DNA of 40,651 bases, taken from positions 1 to 40,651 of IMG/VR virus record IMGVR_UViG_3300038950_000002; one strand, written 5' to 3'. A program made the translations under genes and the position numbers. Source of the DNA: a virus. The notes below the pieces were generated by a model. That model ran no database searches and had not been told where the DNA came from. It worked only from the letters and a program-made list of their open reading frames with translations. How positions within the stretch are numbered: position 1 is the first letter of the stretch; each line of letters begins with the position of its first letter. Of this stretch, positions 6,639-16,400 are shown one piece after another.

Positions 6639-8621
6639 CTACTTTCCCTTCCTATTGAAGTTCTTCACCAAATCTATGAATTTCACTGTCGCCGAATCCG
6701 GTACGTACACATCGAAGTGACTCAGTATCGGCATTCTCTTGTGGTGACGGATAATATCGACACTGTAACATGAGGCCGTGTCGAGCAGGGCGTTCGGTAT
6801 CACGTTGATTGACCAGTACCCATTTTGATTTGACTCGGTAATCGTCCTGCCTTTCAAATAGGTCACATTGTCATAGTACAGGGTATCCTGATCGGAAGTC
6901 AACTCAAAAATGATTGTCGCCCCGGCCACTGAGTCAGATTCCACGTCGTACAGCCAGCCATACACTGAGCAGGCTTCAGCCGATACAGGTGCCCCTGGAC
7001 TCCACTGAGTACCCCAGAGTGTGTCTGTGTCCGTCCCTGCTCCCTTTACAATCGAGTCTTGTGTGAAACTCCACCCCGCTGCACTTGTAAGCATCAACAA
7101 CTCATCACCTTCTGACATTCCAAATACGGCAAGTCCCGATCCGTCCGTCAGAGCATAATACCTCGAACCTGAAGCGTCGTATTCCGTGTTGACGGTAATC
7201 ATAATGTCATTGATTGCTGTCGAGTCGTCAGTGTTCAATGCGTAGACATGAAGGGGATCTGTGCCGCCGCCCGTACAAGCACCCTCAGCATTAGCAGAAT
7301 CCGCGAATCCAGTCGTTTCTGTGGACTTGTCGAGGGTGCCAGTGATATTGTCGAAATCAGGCCGGATAGCGACAGTGCTGCCATCAATCACTTTACCGTC
7401 AGGATTGTAGGCTGCATTGAGAGCAGTGCTCCAAACATATATCATATTTGTTAATCCGAGTTCTGTGGCATACGCCAATGTGGTTGTCGTGTCATCAATA
7501 ACATTTTGCTTGATCTCACCAACAGTCAATACACCTGCCTCGGCTCCTGCTTGTGCCGAATCTGCCAACCCAAGACCGAACAGCTTTGCATGGATCACAC
7601 CTGCCGAATCTAATAAACTATCCACCTGCGCTTGTGACGGCGCATTAGCCGACAGTGCTTCTACGGTATCTTTGAGACTGTCAACTTGTGCATGTTCGGC
7701 ACATTGCACTCTGTTCGTGTCCACGGGCACATACTGGCCGAGGATCATAAACTCCAACCCGTCAGGCGGAATGACATCCTCTGTGCTGTAGTCATAAGTG
7801 GGTGCTCCGTTATAGATTGCACACTTCAGAGGCGCATTTATTTCCACCCAGGGGCTATCATCTGAGACATCCACAAATCGTCGCACCTGTGGCATGATCG
7901 TTGTATCGCCATTCTCATAATAGGTCAGGTATTCATCCCCTCCCGCATTGAACTCATAGAAGATGACAAGCTGATCTATCCAGTTATCGTTACCGTAATT
8001 CTGTAGAGTTGAGCCAACTTTGAACTTTGTTGTCGTATTCCAGCTATCACCGGCAGTAACGACATTGGACTTGACCGGAGCAAGCGCAGCCAGTATCTCA
8101 CGCGCCCTGGCGTTTGTGGAGTGCAAGCTGATCCATTCGTCCCATACGTTGTCGGCGATATTAGCCTCAACAGCGAGAGCGGAGACGTTAGCCTTGAATT
8201 CATCCTCATTGCTACCATCAATAAATTCAGCATATACACTGGCAGGAATTCCAGTCGTATCAGCAACTTCAGCCCATGCGTTGTTCGTATCTGCCAGCGT
8301 GTCCCATGCGGTAAACGTGAAGGTATGATCCAACCTTACACTCTCGCTGTTGTCCACAAACTGCATCCAAATCAGATAATCGCCGGCTTCAGCCACAGTG
8401 CTGTCGAATTGATATGTGCTGGCTGTTCCCGAAAGAGGCGTAGTCAGAACATGAGTGACTGAGGAATCCCCACCGTACCACCATTTGACATAGACGGTAT
8501 CAAGAGCCGTTGCCGTACCGTCCAGATTGTACGGTTCGGTCGGATCAAATCGGTAGTATGCCGCCTTCAAAGGCACCGGCAACAGCGTCAGAATCAGGAC
8601 TATGAGGATGAGGCGTTTCAC
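6639..8621 (-). CDS. Large exported fibre-like protein
   Basis: A 660-residue protein. The GTG start at 8621 overlaps the upstream stop as GTGA, with GGAGG upstream; the longer frame lacks this. Residues 1-20 (MKRLILIVLILTLLPVPLKA) are a Sec signal peptide. The rest is Asp/Ser/Thr-rich beta protein with a coiled stretch near the middle (QVDSLKDTVEAL, QVDSLLDSAGV) and a C-terminal beta-sandwich domain shared with the next gene. Size, composition and position suggest a tail fibre or receptor-binding protein. No enzyme motif is seen. The signal peptide is not expected for a cytoplasmically assembled virion protein. Confidence 0.65.
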   Translation of the reverse strand: MKRLILIVLILTLLPVPLKAAYYRFDPTEPYNLDGTATALDTVYVKWWYGGDSSVTHVLTTPLSGTASTYQFDSTVAEAGDYLIWMQFVDNSESVRLDHTFTFTAWDTLADTNNAWAEVADTTGIPASVYAEFIDGSNEDEFKANVSALAVEANIADNVWDEWISLHSTNARAREILAALAPVKSNVVTAGDSWNTTTKFKVGSTLQNYGNDNWIDQLVIFYEFNAGGDEYLTYYENGDTTIMPQVRRFVDVSDDSPWVEINAPLKCAIYNGAPTYDYSTEDVIPPDGLEFMILGQYVPVDTNRVQCAEHAQVDSLKDTVEALSANAPSQAQVDSLLDSAGVIHAKLFGLGLADSAQAGAEAGVLTVGEIKQNVIDDTTTTLAYATELGLTNMIYVWSTALNAAYNPDGKVIDGSTVAIRPDFDNITGTLDKSTETTGFADSANAEGACTGGGTDPLHVYALNTDDSTAINDIMITVNTEYDASGSRYYALTDGSGLAVFGMSEGDELLMLTSAAGWSFTQDSIVKGAGTDTDTLWGTQWSPGAPVSAEACSVYGWLYDVESDSVAGATIIFELTSDQDTLYYDNVTYLKGRTITESNQNGYWSINVIPNALLDTASCYSVDIIRHHKRMPILSHFDVYVPDSATVKFIDLVKNFNRKGK

Positions 8622-8989
8622 TCTGTCGAATCCTCCGGCCACGGTTGTTGAGATACTTTTCCGAAGCGAGTGCCGTGGCAATTATGTTCATAGGTCGCTA
8701 CCGGAATACAGCTATCCATAACCACCTGTGTGCTGTCGGTATAGTCAAAATAGACATCCACCGTATGATAGATCATCGGTGATTGCCCATCCTGAAATAT
8801 GAACTCCAGCAGAAATATGACATCATCCATATCGATATTGCCCGACCCATTAGCGTCGCCGACAAGCACAGAGTCGGCAAGCGGCAACCATTCGGTGTGA
8901 GTAGTGTCTCTGGTTTCAACCCAAACAGTATCGGCCGCCAGACACGAGGTTCCAATCAGGAACATCAAGATGATTGTTAAGTGTTTCAT
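8618..8989 (-). CDS. Exported protein with dockerin-like calcium-binding motif
   Basis: A 123-residue protein. A Sec signal peptide (MKHLTIILMFLIGTSCLAA) ends near residue 19. Residues 44-71 (GDANGSGNIDMDDVIFLLEF then IFQDGQSP) match one dockerin type I-like loop-helix: D45, N47, S49, N51 and D56 are in calcium-ligand positions. Only one of the usual two repeats is clear. Such single repeats are frequent in secreted proteins of Zixibacteria-like and other FCB-related bacteria. In the fibre operon it could dock another exported partner by calcium-dependent binding. The loop is clear; cohesin partnership is a guess. Confidence 0.65.
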   Translation of the reverse strand: MKHLTIILMFLIGTSCLAADTVWVETRDTTHTEWLPLADSVLVGDANGSGNIDMDDVIFLLEFIFQDGQSPMIYHTVDVYFDYTDSTQVVMDSCIPVATYEHNCHGTRFGKVSQQPWPEDSTE

Positions 8990-8998
8990 TATATCTCC

Positions 8999-10162
8999 TT
9001 AGTCTATCGTATAGGTAATTCGCACACCCACTTGAACTATATCCGCATCCGGTTCTGCGTTGAACCGTATGTAGATGCACTTGTTTGCAGCTACGGTGGC
9101 ATCGTCAAAACCGGAAGCAATTGCCGTTGTGCCGTTGGTCGTGTTCATCTCATCTATCACCACTCGATTAGCGTTGCCAATAAAGGCATCAGCCCACATA
9201 AGATCGAAGTCCAGTTCCGTATCAGGGTCAGCATCACAGGTCACGTCAATTCGCGTAACTGTTATAGCCGCTGCGCTTCTTGTGTCAACCAGCACCAACA
9301 TTGAATCGGCAGACCAGAGACCGTTCGGATTATATATTGTGGCGAGATACCGCGAGTCTGTCTCCAATTCGTCCACGTCATCAGTAGCAGCATTCACCTT
9401 ATTCGCCCATGAAGTCAGCGAATCTGTGGCTGCGTTCACCTCGTTTGCCCACGATGTAAGTGAGTCCTTTGCCTCATTCACAAGATTGCCCCATGCTGTC
9501 ACAGAATCCCAAGGTTCGCTATCAACCACGAAATCAATGTCATTGGTAGCATCCTCATAGGTAACTGAGATGCGGGTTTCAGTACCTCCGAGCATGCCGC
9601 CGACAAAATCCTCAACCTCTTCTTCGGATAGCTGAGTATTGTTATCCGCGATAAAAGCCGCCCAATTAGCTTGCAGCGAGTCATTTATAGCTGCTCGATA
9701 GGCTGTCACTGTATCATTATTATCTGAGATAAAAGCCGCCCAATTTGCCTGAAGTGAATCGTTTATCGCTCCCCTTACCGCCGTTGTTGAGTCCATCAAA
9801 TCGTAGAGAATCTTCGTGGTGTCTCCGTAGACATAGAGGCTGTCCCACCATTTGATCGCTGAACCACCGGCTACGGCTGCGAGATAAAGCGAATCGGCAT
9901 CCCAATCGTAACAGACAAACCAGCCGTCCATTCCTGAATATCGGGAATTGACCAACCTGCGAGCGTCTATTATGCCATCATCGTCCATGTCAAAGCAACT
10001 GTCATTAGAGCCGATACCGACATTTGTAATATCTACCACTATGTCGAAGCAGTCACCACCCACACCATCATCACAGTTTGGTGCGGCATAAGCAGAGATT
10101 GCTACTTGCGCTTCAGTCATCACGGGACATAAGAGAATTAACAATATGATGAACTTCTTCAT
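8999..10162 (-). CDS. Exported fibre-like protein with internal repeats
   Basis: A 387-residue protein. The ATG at 10162 overlaps the previous stop (ATGA). Residues 1-18 (MKKFIILLILLCPVMTEA) are a Sec signal peptide. A 26-residue repeat occurs twice (AINDSLQANWAAFI core), then a block SEEEVEDFVGGMLGGTETRI with SVTYEDATNDIDFVVD. I know that block as a recurrent trimerising element of phage tail fibres. It is followed by a 14-15-residue repeat (DSLTSWANEVNAAT type, about three copies) and a C-terminal beta domain. This is the strongest fibre signature in the cluster. Confidence 0.7.
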   Translation of the reverse strand: MKKFIILLILLCPVMTEAQVAISAYAAPNCDDGVGGDCFDIVVDITNVGIGSNDSCFDMDDDGIIDARRLVNSRYSGMDGWFVCYDWDADSLYLAAVAGGSAIKWWDSLYVYGDTTKILYDLMDSTTAVRGAINDSLQANWAAFISDNNDTVTAYRAAINDSLQANWAAFIADNNTQLSEEEVEDFVGGMLGGTETRISVTYEDATNDIDFVVDSEPWDSVTAWGNLVNEAKDSLTSWANEVNAATDSLTSWANKVNAATDDVDELETDSRYLATIYNPNGLWSADSMLVLVDTRSAAAITVTRIDVTCDADPDTELDFDLMWADAFIGNANRVVIDEMNTTNGTTAIASGFDDATVAANKCIYIRFNAEPDADIVQVGVRITYTID

Positions 10163-11418
10163 AATCCACGCCCCGTCGTCATATTGCAACCGCCTGGACA
10201 AAGGTTCGCATTCTGCGAAGTGGTCATACGGTAATCCTCAGTCCAGCCGTTGCTATTTGTAACCGAGATCGTCTGAGTCGTGCGAAAACCACCGGGCAAC
10301 GCACCGATCTTGAACTCCAGATCATCATCGGGATCAACACGTACAGGCCATGCAAACATCACGTACTCGCCCGGCCCTGCCGTTATAGGCCATACGCCAA
10401 CCTCGTTGTTGTTGATCGTCGAATCGTCGGCTGCGTGAATATCAGCCTCATCCCATGCACTTGAGTCAGTTTCGGTCGTTACACCATAGTGAATCCAGTT
10501 GATCGTGCCACCACTTGTATAGGTCGTCAACTGGTCATTACCGAGATTGGTGACTGTGGACGCCCAAACGTCATAGTTTTCGGAATAGCCCAGATCATTC
10601 TCAATACTTATAACTTCATGCGCGTCAAGCATCGCGCAAGTGAATGAGTTCCACCGAAAGTCACTGTCGCCGTCATCCTCATAATCATCGCCTCCGTCAA
10701 GTTGCGTCAGTGTTGTCGGATAGGCAAAAACGACATATTCACCGACACCAGCATTGATGTTCCACGTTTGAGTGTGATCCGTAGAACGAGTTGAATCCAG
10801 CGTATGAATATCAGCATCGGCAAAACTACTGCCTATATCGTCATTCCCGTAATATAGCCAGTTGAGAAAAAGCACCGATTCCGTGTCTTGATCGTCCTCG
10901 TCTGCTGTCGCAGCATTGAGCGTAAAGGTCACTGTCACTGAGCTACCTGACTTCGTTGGATAATCAAGCGAATCGGTATTGACCGTCGGCCCTTCACAAC
11001 TGCCGGTCATAGAAAGCGAATCCCACGGAGTTATCCCCGTACCGGAGACAGCAACTTTGCATGATACCGGCGGGCCATTGTTGTATGTCGCTGTGAAACT
11101 CGCATCACTGGCCGCTAACCACGCCTTGTCATCCGGCCCGATAGTGTGACTATTGCTCTGATTGTCGGCGAATGTGGCAATCACAAAGACCAGGCTGGTA
11201 TCATAAGGTGCCCAAATCGTCTCCGATCCCGTCCACATCAGAACGTCGTACTTGTCCCTGACAGTGCTGTCCACGTCGATAATCCGTGTGTTGGAGGTCG
11301 AATCTCTGACAACGGTCATAACCTCGGCAGAGTCCAGACCGCCACCTGTCACCACGTTGACAGCCAATGCCTGACCGCTCAAGCATAGACACACCAGTAT
11401 TGTCAACCATTTAGTCAA
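10159..11418 (-). CDS. Exported beta-rich fibre protein with duplicated domain
   Basis: A 419-residue protein. The start is a TTG at 11418 (AGGTGA six bases upstream), needed to include the signal peptide MTKWLTILVCLCLSGQALA. Two copies of a domain about 110 residues long are visible: each has an NW(L/I)(Y/H)YG strand, a DADIH/EADIH segment, then GVGEYVVFAYP or GPGEYVMFAWP, and a later SENYDVWAS or TEDYRMTTS strand. Such repeats occur in phage fibre and tip proteins. No enzyme motif is seen. It overlaps the upstream gene by 8 bp. Confidence 0.65.
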   Translation of the reverse strand: MTKWLTILVCLCLSGQALAVNVVTGGGLDSAEVMTVVRDSTSNTRIIDVDSTVRDKYDVLMWTGSETIWAPYDTSLVFVIATFADNQSNSHTIGPDDKAWLAASDASFTATYNNGPPVSCKVAVSGTGITPWDSLSMTGSCEGPTVNTDSLDYPTKSGSSVTVTFTLNAATADEDDQDTESVLFLNWLYYGNDDIGSSFADADIHTLDSTRSTDHTQTWNINAGVGEYVVFAYPTTLTQLDGGDDYEDDGDSDFRWNSFTCAMLDAHEVISIENDLGYSENYDVWASTVTNLGNDQLTTYTSGGTINWIHYGVTTETDSSAWDEADIHAADDSTINNNEVGVWPITAGPGEYVMFAWPVRVDPDDDLEFKIGALPGGFRTTQTISVTNSNGWTEDYRMTTSQNANLCPGGCNMTTGRGL

Positions 11419-13120
11419 TGATAATCACCTGCCCTGCAGCTTCGGCTACCGTATACCGAAATCGGAAATACGGTAATGCCGGACTACCGTTGATGTCGCC
11501 GGTCGTCTCTGTACTCGCTGTCTTTATCGAACCATTCAATCGTGCATACATAATCACCCCGTTTTCTGCCGCATCTCCGTCATACCAGTCTTGTGCGAGG
11601 GAAGTCGTAATCGACCACGCCCAATACTGGGAGGAAGCATTCACATAATTTGTAGACATGTATGTTTCTGTCCGATCAGCCCGCGCTGAAACACAAGTGC
11701 CGCCATTTTCCACATTGTCCACACCGTCATCGTCTGCGCAACTTGGGCCACTGTACGGCAGGGCGTCGTCCTGTGTCCAGTAATAGCCATTACAGGCGCT
11801 AACTCTGAACTTTAAGCCCTGAAAAAAGACCCATGTCATACCACTATCGGGATCAGGGATGTCAGCCGTCTCCTCACCCTCGATGGCGTATTTGAATAGG
11901 CGATACAGGTCAAAATCACCAGCCGCATCCACAGCAGTGACAGGTATATACAGACTGCAACTGTTTATGGTTGCACCCGCTACACCAATCTGAGCAGCAA
12001 TGTTTCTTGCAGCCCAGAATCCCAATGTATCTTCTTCGTTTATCGGGTCTGATCCTACATAAATATCTACAGATGCACCGTAGTTATAGCACGCTTTATC
12101 ACTTGCAATATAGGCATCCGCAACGCCAATATCCTCTATGGATTCAGTCGCGCCATGCCAGACTTCTCTGTTCGGGAATACCGTATGCAGGCTGTCCAAC
12201 TGCCACATCATCAGATACTCGCAGAGATAGAAGGTGCGAGCCTTCTGGGGTGCTTTGCGCCATTCTTGATAGATAGGGATTTTCGGCAGATTGTCATCGC
12301 CCGCAAAGTGGAGTCTGTGAGAAGTGATCGAGAACAGCCGCTGACCGAACTGAAACAGCTTCTTCCTTTTCATGCCCGGATGCTCTTCCAGTTTGTCCAT
12401 CAAACTGTCGCTTACCCCGACAATCTCATACTTGAACACCGTCCCAAAGGCCACCCGTTCAGGCAATGTAGTAATCACGGGGATTTGCACCAAGCCAATC
12501 GAGTCACCCTCTTCGTCCCAGTACAGACTGTCGACCATCGTGGTTATCGAATCGAGCGGCACTTTATCGTAGACCGTACAAATACTGTCCAGAAACGCCT
12601 TCTTGAACAGGACTTGCGCGGCTGTTCGACCGGCATCTTTCTTCAGTCTGTAGTTGCCTCCCGGAAAGTTCCACGTCAGAGTCCGGCCATGCCTGTTGAA
12701 GTTCGAGAGTGGTATATCGGTTATCAGGTCATAGCGATCCCACGTCAGAGTGTCTATCAGTATGAATCTATCAAGGGTGCGCCTGAGAGTGATGCTATCG
12801 GCACCACGAGCCACAGTGACCTCAGATACGCCGTCAGGCCACGCAGCACAGGTGATAACAGCCTTGTTGATAACGAACAAAGTGTCACCTATCGACTGCC
12901 ATGTCGTGTCAATCTGTTCCCAAACGCTATCTGCTCTCTGATAGTTCTGGGGTACACCACCTATGTCTGTAACGTAGTGCTTTCCGTCTTTCCACGTGTT
13001 GAATCCGGCGGGTTCCCACTCTGAGGCATGGCAGCGAACAGCAGAAAGCATCAGACACACCGCTACGAGGATCGCCAAAGCAATGAATCCGGTGAATATG
13101 TTATCGTGCTTAGTTGCCAT
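11411..13120 (-). CDS. Large exported or membrane-anchored structural protein
   Basis: A 569-residue protein. SD AGGAGCAGG precedes the ATG at 13120. A hydrophobic segment at about residues 10-30 (FTGFIALAILVAVCLMLSAV) is followed by RCHASEW, fitting a signal peptide cleaved after HAS or an N-terminal anchor. The remainder is a beta-rich Asp/Tyr/Trp protein with no recognised fold. It heads the fibre cluster, after the internal-virion genes, so a tail spike or fibre base is the best guess. Confidence 0.6.
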   Translation of the reverse strand: MATKHDNIFTGFIALAILVAVCLMLSAVRCHASEWEPAGFNTWKDGKHYVTDIGGVPQNYQRADSVWEQIDTTWQSIGDTLFVINKAVITCAAWPDGVSEVTVARGADSITLRRTLDRFILIDTLTWDRYDLITDIPLSNFNRHGRTLTWNFPGGNYRLKKDAGRTAAQVLFKKAFLDSICTVYDKVPLDSITTMVDSLYWDEEGDSIGLVQIPVITTLPERVAFGTVFKYEIVGVSDSLMDKLEEHPGMKRKKLFQFGQRLFSITSHRLHFAGDDNLPKIPIYQEWRKAPQKARTFYLCEYLMMWQLDSLHTVFPNREVWHGATESIEDIGVADAYIASDKACYNYGASVDIYVGSDPINEEDTLGFWAARNIAAQIGVAGATINSCSLYIPVTAVDAAGDFDLYRLFKYAIEGEETADIPDPDSGMTWVFFQGLKFRVSACNGYYWTQDDALPYSGPSCADDDGVDNVENGGTCVSARADRTETYMSTNYVNASSQYWAWSITTSLAQDWYDGDAAENGVIMYARLNGSIKTASTETTGDINGSPALPYFRFRYTVAEAAGQVIIID

Positions 13121-13136
13121 CGCCCTGCTCCTGCGA

Positions 13137-13472
13137 CTATGGGGAGTCGCCGTTTTTCATGTTACGTATCTCTCTTAAAAGTTCTTTATGTCTGAGCGAA
13201 TCGACTACAGCCTTAACCTGCGCCTGTGTCAATAGCGAGTCCACGCTCTTCTGGACACACTGAACCGCTTGGGTGTTTTTGACGATAGCCTTCTGAATCT
13301 CCGGGTGTGCCGTAGCTGAGTCGTCGTGATGCTTGATAGCGATAGGAACAGAGTCCTTTACACTGTCCACCTGCACCAAGCTTTGTGCGATACTGATACC
13401 GACGCCAACAGCGATCACCGCTATTATCAGCACAAGATGCAGCGTTTTCAGACCTGAGTTTTTCGTGACCAC
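13137..13472 (-). CDS. Membrane-anchored coiled-coil protein
   Basis: A 111-residue protein. The start is GTG at 13472, behind the strong SD AGGAGG. One membrane segment lies at about residues 11-29 (LHLVLIIAVIAVGVGISIA), followed by a coiled coil with QVDSVKDSV, SVDSLLTQ and VVDSLRHKELLREI. N-in/C-out topology. It resembles i-spanins in shape, but it is far from the lysis genes. The QVDSL-type segments also occur in the 660-residue fibre protein. Function is unknown. Confidence 0.6.
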   Translation of the reverse strand: MVTKNSGLKTLHLVLIIAVIAVGVGISIAQSLVQVDSVKDSVPIAIKHHDDSATAHPEIQKAIVKNTQAVQCVQKSVDSLLTQAQVKAVVDSLRHKELLREIRNMKNGDSP

Positions 13473-13481
13473 TTAGCCTCC

Positions 13482-16400
13482 TTATCTGATTATCCTGATC
13501 TGATCCTTCGGGTGTTGATTATTCCAACGAGTCTGCTTGCTCAACGCTGATGAGCGTTTTCCTTCTTTTGATAAAGCCCGAATCTTTTCTTTAGCAGCCT
13601 CTTTGCGGCTGTAGGTATTTACGCCAACACCGAGAAATGCCAAACCCGCTGTCAATCCGGCGCGTCCAGCACCTTCTAATCGCCAAGCATCAGCCACATC
13701 CTGATAGACGAGCGGAATCATAGCGCGAACGGCGGTTTCCGTAGGTGTGGTAGGCTCATTGACCATCGTCTTGCCCCGGTACAACTCAAGAGGCACAGTC
13801 ACGCTTGGAGCCAGCTTATATGCTGAAAATCTGCCTGTTATTTCAAGTGGGTCTACGTCTTTCTGATAATCAGTTAGGTCTTTCCCAGTCCATCCTGCCT
13901 TATCCGTGATGCCAAGCCCGATTCTTGCAACCACTCTCATCGGCTGCTGCATGCCAGCCCATAGATCAACTCTGGTATCACCGAATTTCATCTTGCCCCA
14001 ATCGGGGCTACGGGGATCGGTTCCAACTTCAGCACCAGCGAGATAAGCCAGAGTCAAGGCTGTCGCGCCGAGCGATGCCGTAGCTACCATGTCTTTTGCA
14101 ATCTCTGTCCGCACTCGCGGTTTCTTGATGTGTTTGAAAAACATATATGGAGTCTGAATGCGGCTGACAGAGAATCGAGGAGCGAATATCACCGTAGACA
14201 TCACATTCGCCATACCAGCAGCACTACCCAGATTACCGCGTCCTGATGCTACGTTTACAAAGTCAGCCCATGCACTCAGTTCAGCGTGAGTAGCATTCGG
14301 GTATTTCTTCAAAAACTGATCGAATGCCGCCGTCCTCATCATGTTGAGATATGAAGTCATGTGCCGATCTGAGGCTTTGACAATCCGCCCGATTACAGGC
14401 CATTTCTCAATCGATCTCGCCATGAACATTTCTTCACGAGCAGTCAGACGAGTAGAACCGCGCTCTGACAGATAGAGCTTTGACTTTTCCCTCAGATAGT
14501 GATGCGGTGCGGATCGGATCGCGTTATCAATCGCATCTGCTGCATTTTCGCTGAAGAACGCCTTGACTGACTTGCCGAATGATTTGGTTGCCGCACCGGG
14601 ACGACGCACCGACAGTACAAGCCCCTGTCTCAATGTGGCCGACATATCAGCAGTCGCCTTCAGCGTACGAAGAGTATTTATAGCTTCAACAGTAACGCTC
14701 TTGGCTGTAGCGGGCTTCAAGTCATCAATAGCCATGCGAAGTTCGCGCCGCGCTCTTTTGAGTGCTATCTGTTGACGTTCGAGTTCTGGCGGTATTGGTT
14801 TTGTTTCAGGCTTCTGCTTGAGTTCAAAGTTTCCTGTACGCAACTGATCCTGTGCTTTGACAAGCTCATCCTGTACGTGCATCGTCTTGCGAATCTCTTT
14901 GATTTTCTCACGCGCCGCCGTCAGTTCCGGTGTCTCTACGGGTTTCTGCTTTTTGACATTTCGATAGTGATTTGCCAACTGATCCTGAAGCTCGTTAATA
15001 GTCTTGATGGCATGCTCTAATCGAGCGGCGGGTAACTGAGACTTGTAAGCCTCAGCCCGTAAGTCGCGCAATCTCTTCTGTAGCTGCTTGATTGCAGCAG
15101 GTTGTCTTATTTTCTGTCCAGGTTTTGTAATTGGCTCAAATACACCCTTCTCTGCATTCTCAATCTCAAGGAGTAATCGCGCCTGTGTTTTCATCTGACT
15201 GATTCGCTTAACAGTCTCGACGCGAGCCTTCTTCTGCATCTTCGGGTCTTTGGTGATAAGAGCCTGATATACGTCACGCTTAGTCAACTGCGGTATGTCG
15301 GCAATGACCTTCTTGACAACAGCATCAAGCGTAACCGCACCTTCTTTGATGTAGCTCACGGCAAGCCTGCCGACAAGATATGAGCCTTCAGCCGTAACAC
15401 CTGTCACGTCATTAACTCGATAGCCCATATTGGTAAGTTGCTTCTTGATGTCAGCGCGTTCTGTCTGTATCTTCTCGCGCAATCGGGTCTTGCGGCGTTC
15501 GATCTTCGCTTTCTTGGCCTCAACCTGAGTCACTCTTTCGGCAGTTAATCTGTCACGTTCAGCAAGCAGGTTATCGTAATTGGCTTCAAGCTCTTTGAGC
15601 TTCTTCTGAGTGCGGCCATGCTGATCGACAAGGTTCTGAATTCGAGCCGTTTCCTTTGTTGACAGCCTCGATCCCTTTGAAGCCTGTGCTCGCTGCATTA
15701 CATGAGCAAGAGAATATCCTTCACGGTTGACCATCATGCGGCGGATTGACAACGCCCTTGCCGCTTCACGTCCCGCCGTGTTGCTCGCTTCAGTCAGCTT
15801 GTCAATCTGATCGAGTATGGACTCAGCCCTCGACCGTTCGAGTCTCGCAGCCGCCGTATTACCCCTACTAACATGTGTACTGACATCAGCAACCGCAATA
15901 TCATACTCATTTGCTAACTGTGCGGACTTGACAACCATTCCGGCATGTTCAACGTCAGAGACAGCACGACCCGACTTGATAATCTCATCAGCAGAAGCAA
16001 CCGCCTTCTCGTCAAACTTTTCATTCTTGGCGCGATGCAGGACTTCTTCCCATCCACGACGTTCGGCGGCTTCAAGTTGATCGAGACCAGTATTCTTGCG
16101 AATACTCTCAATCTCGGTTTTCTTCAACCCGATGGTTTTCTCCTCAAATGCTGGCTGCTTAGGCTGAGTAGTCTTGTCGTACTTACCAGCCATTGCAATC
16201 GGTTGACCTACTTCTTCGGCTTTGGGGGTCGCTTGACGGTGCGCTTGTCTTTCGGTTTGCGCTTGCCTTTGCAGGGCATCGGGTGCCTCCTTTGGTTTAA
16301 TTGTTGTTCTCTTGCCTACAACTTCTATCTCAGGGACTTCGAGGGTGCGTTGTTGCTGTGATATGCGGACATCTTCAGGGAGCGCCGCCATTTCAGCCGC

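Noticed and set aside
12155-13024. 289-residue plus-strand frame and other plus-strand frames (for example 17326-18126)
   Set aside because: All are antisense to well-supported minus-strand genes, with no independent SD, promoter or domain.
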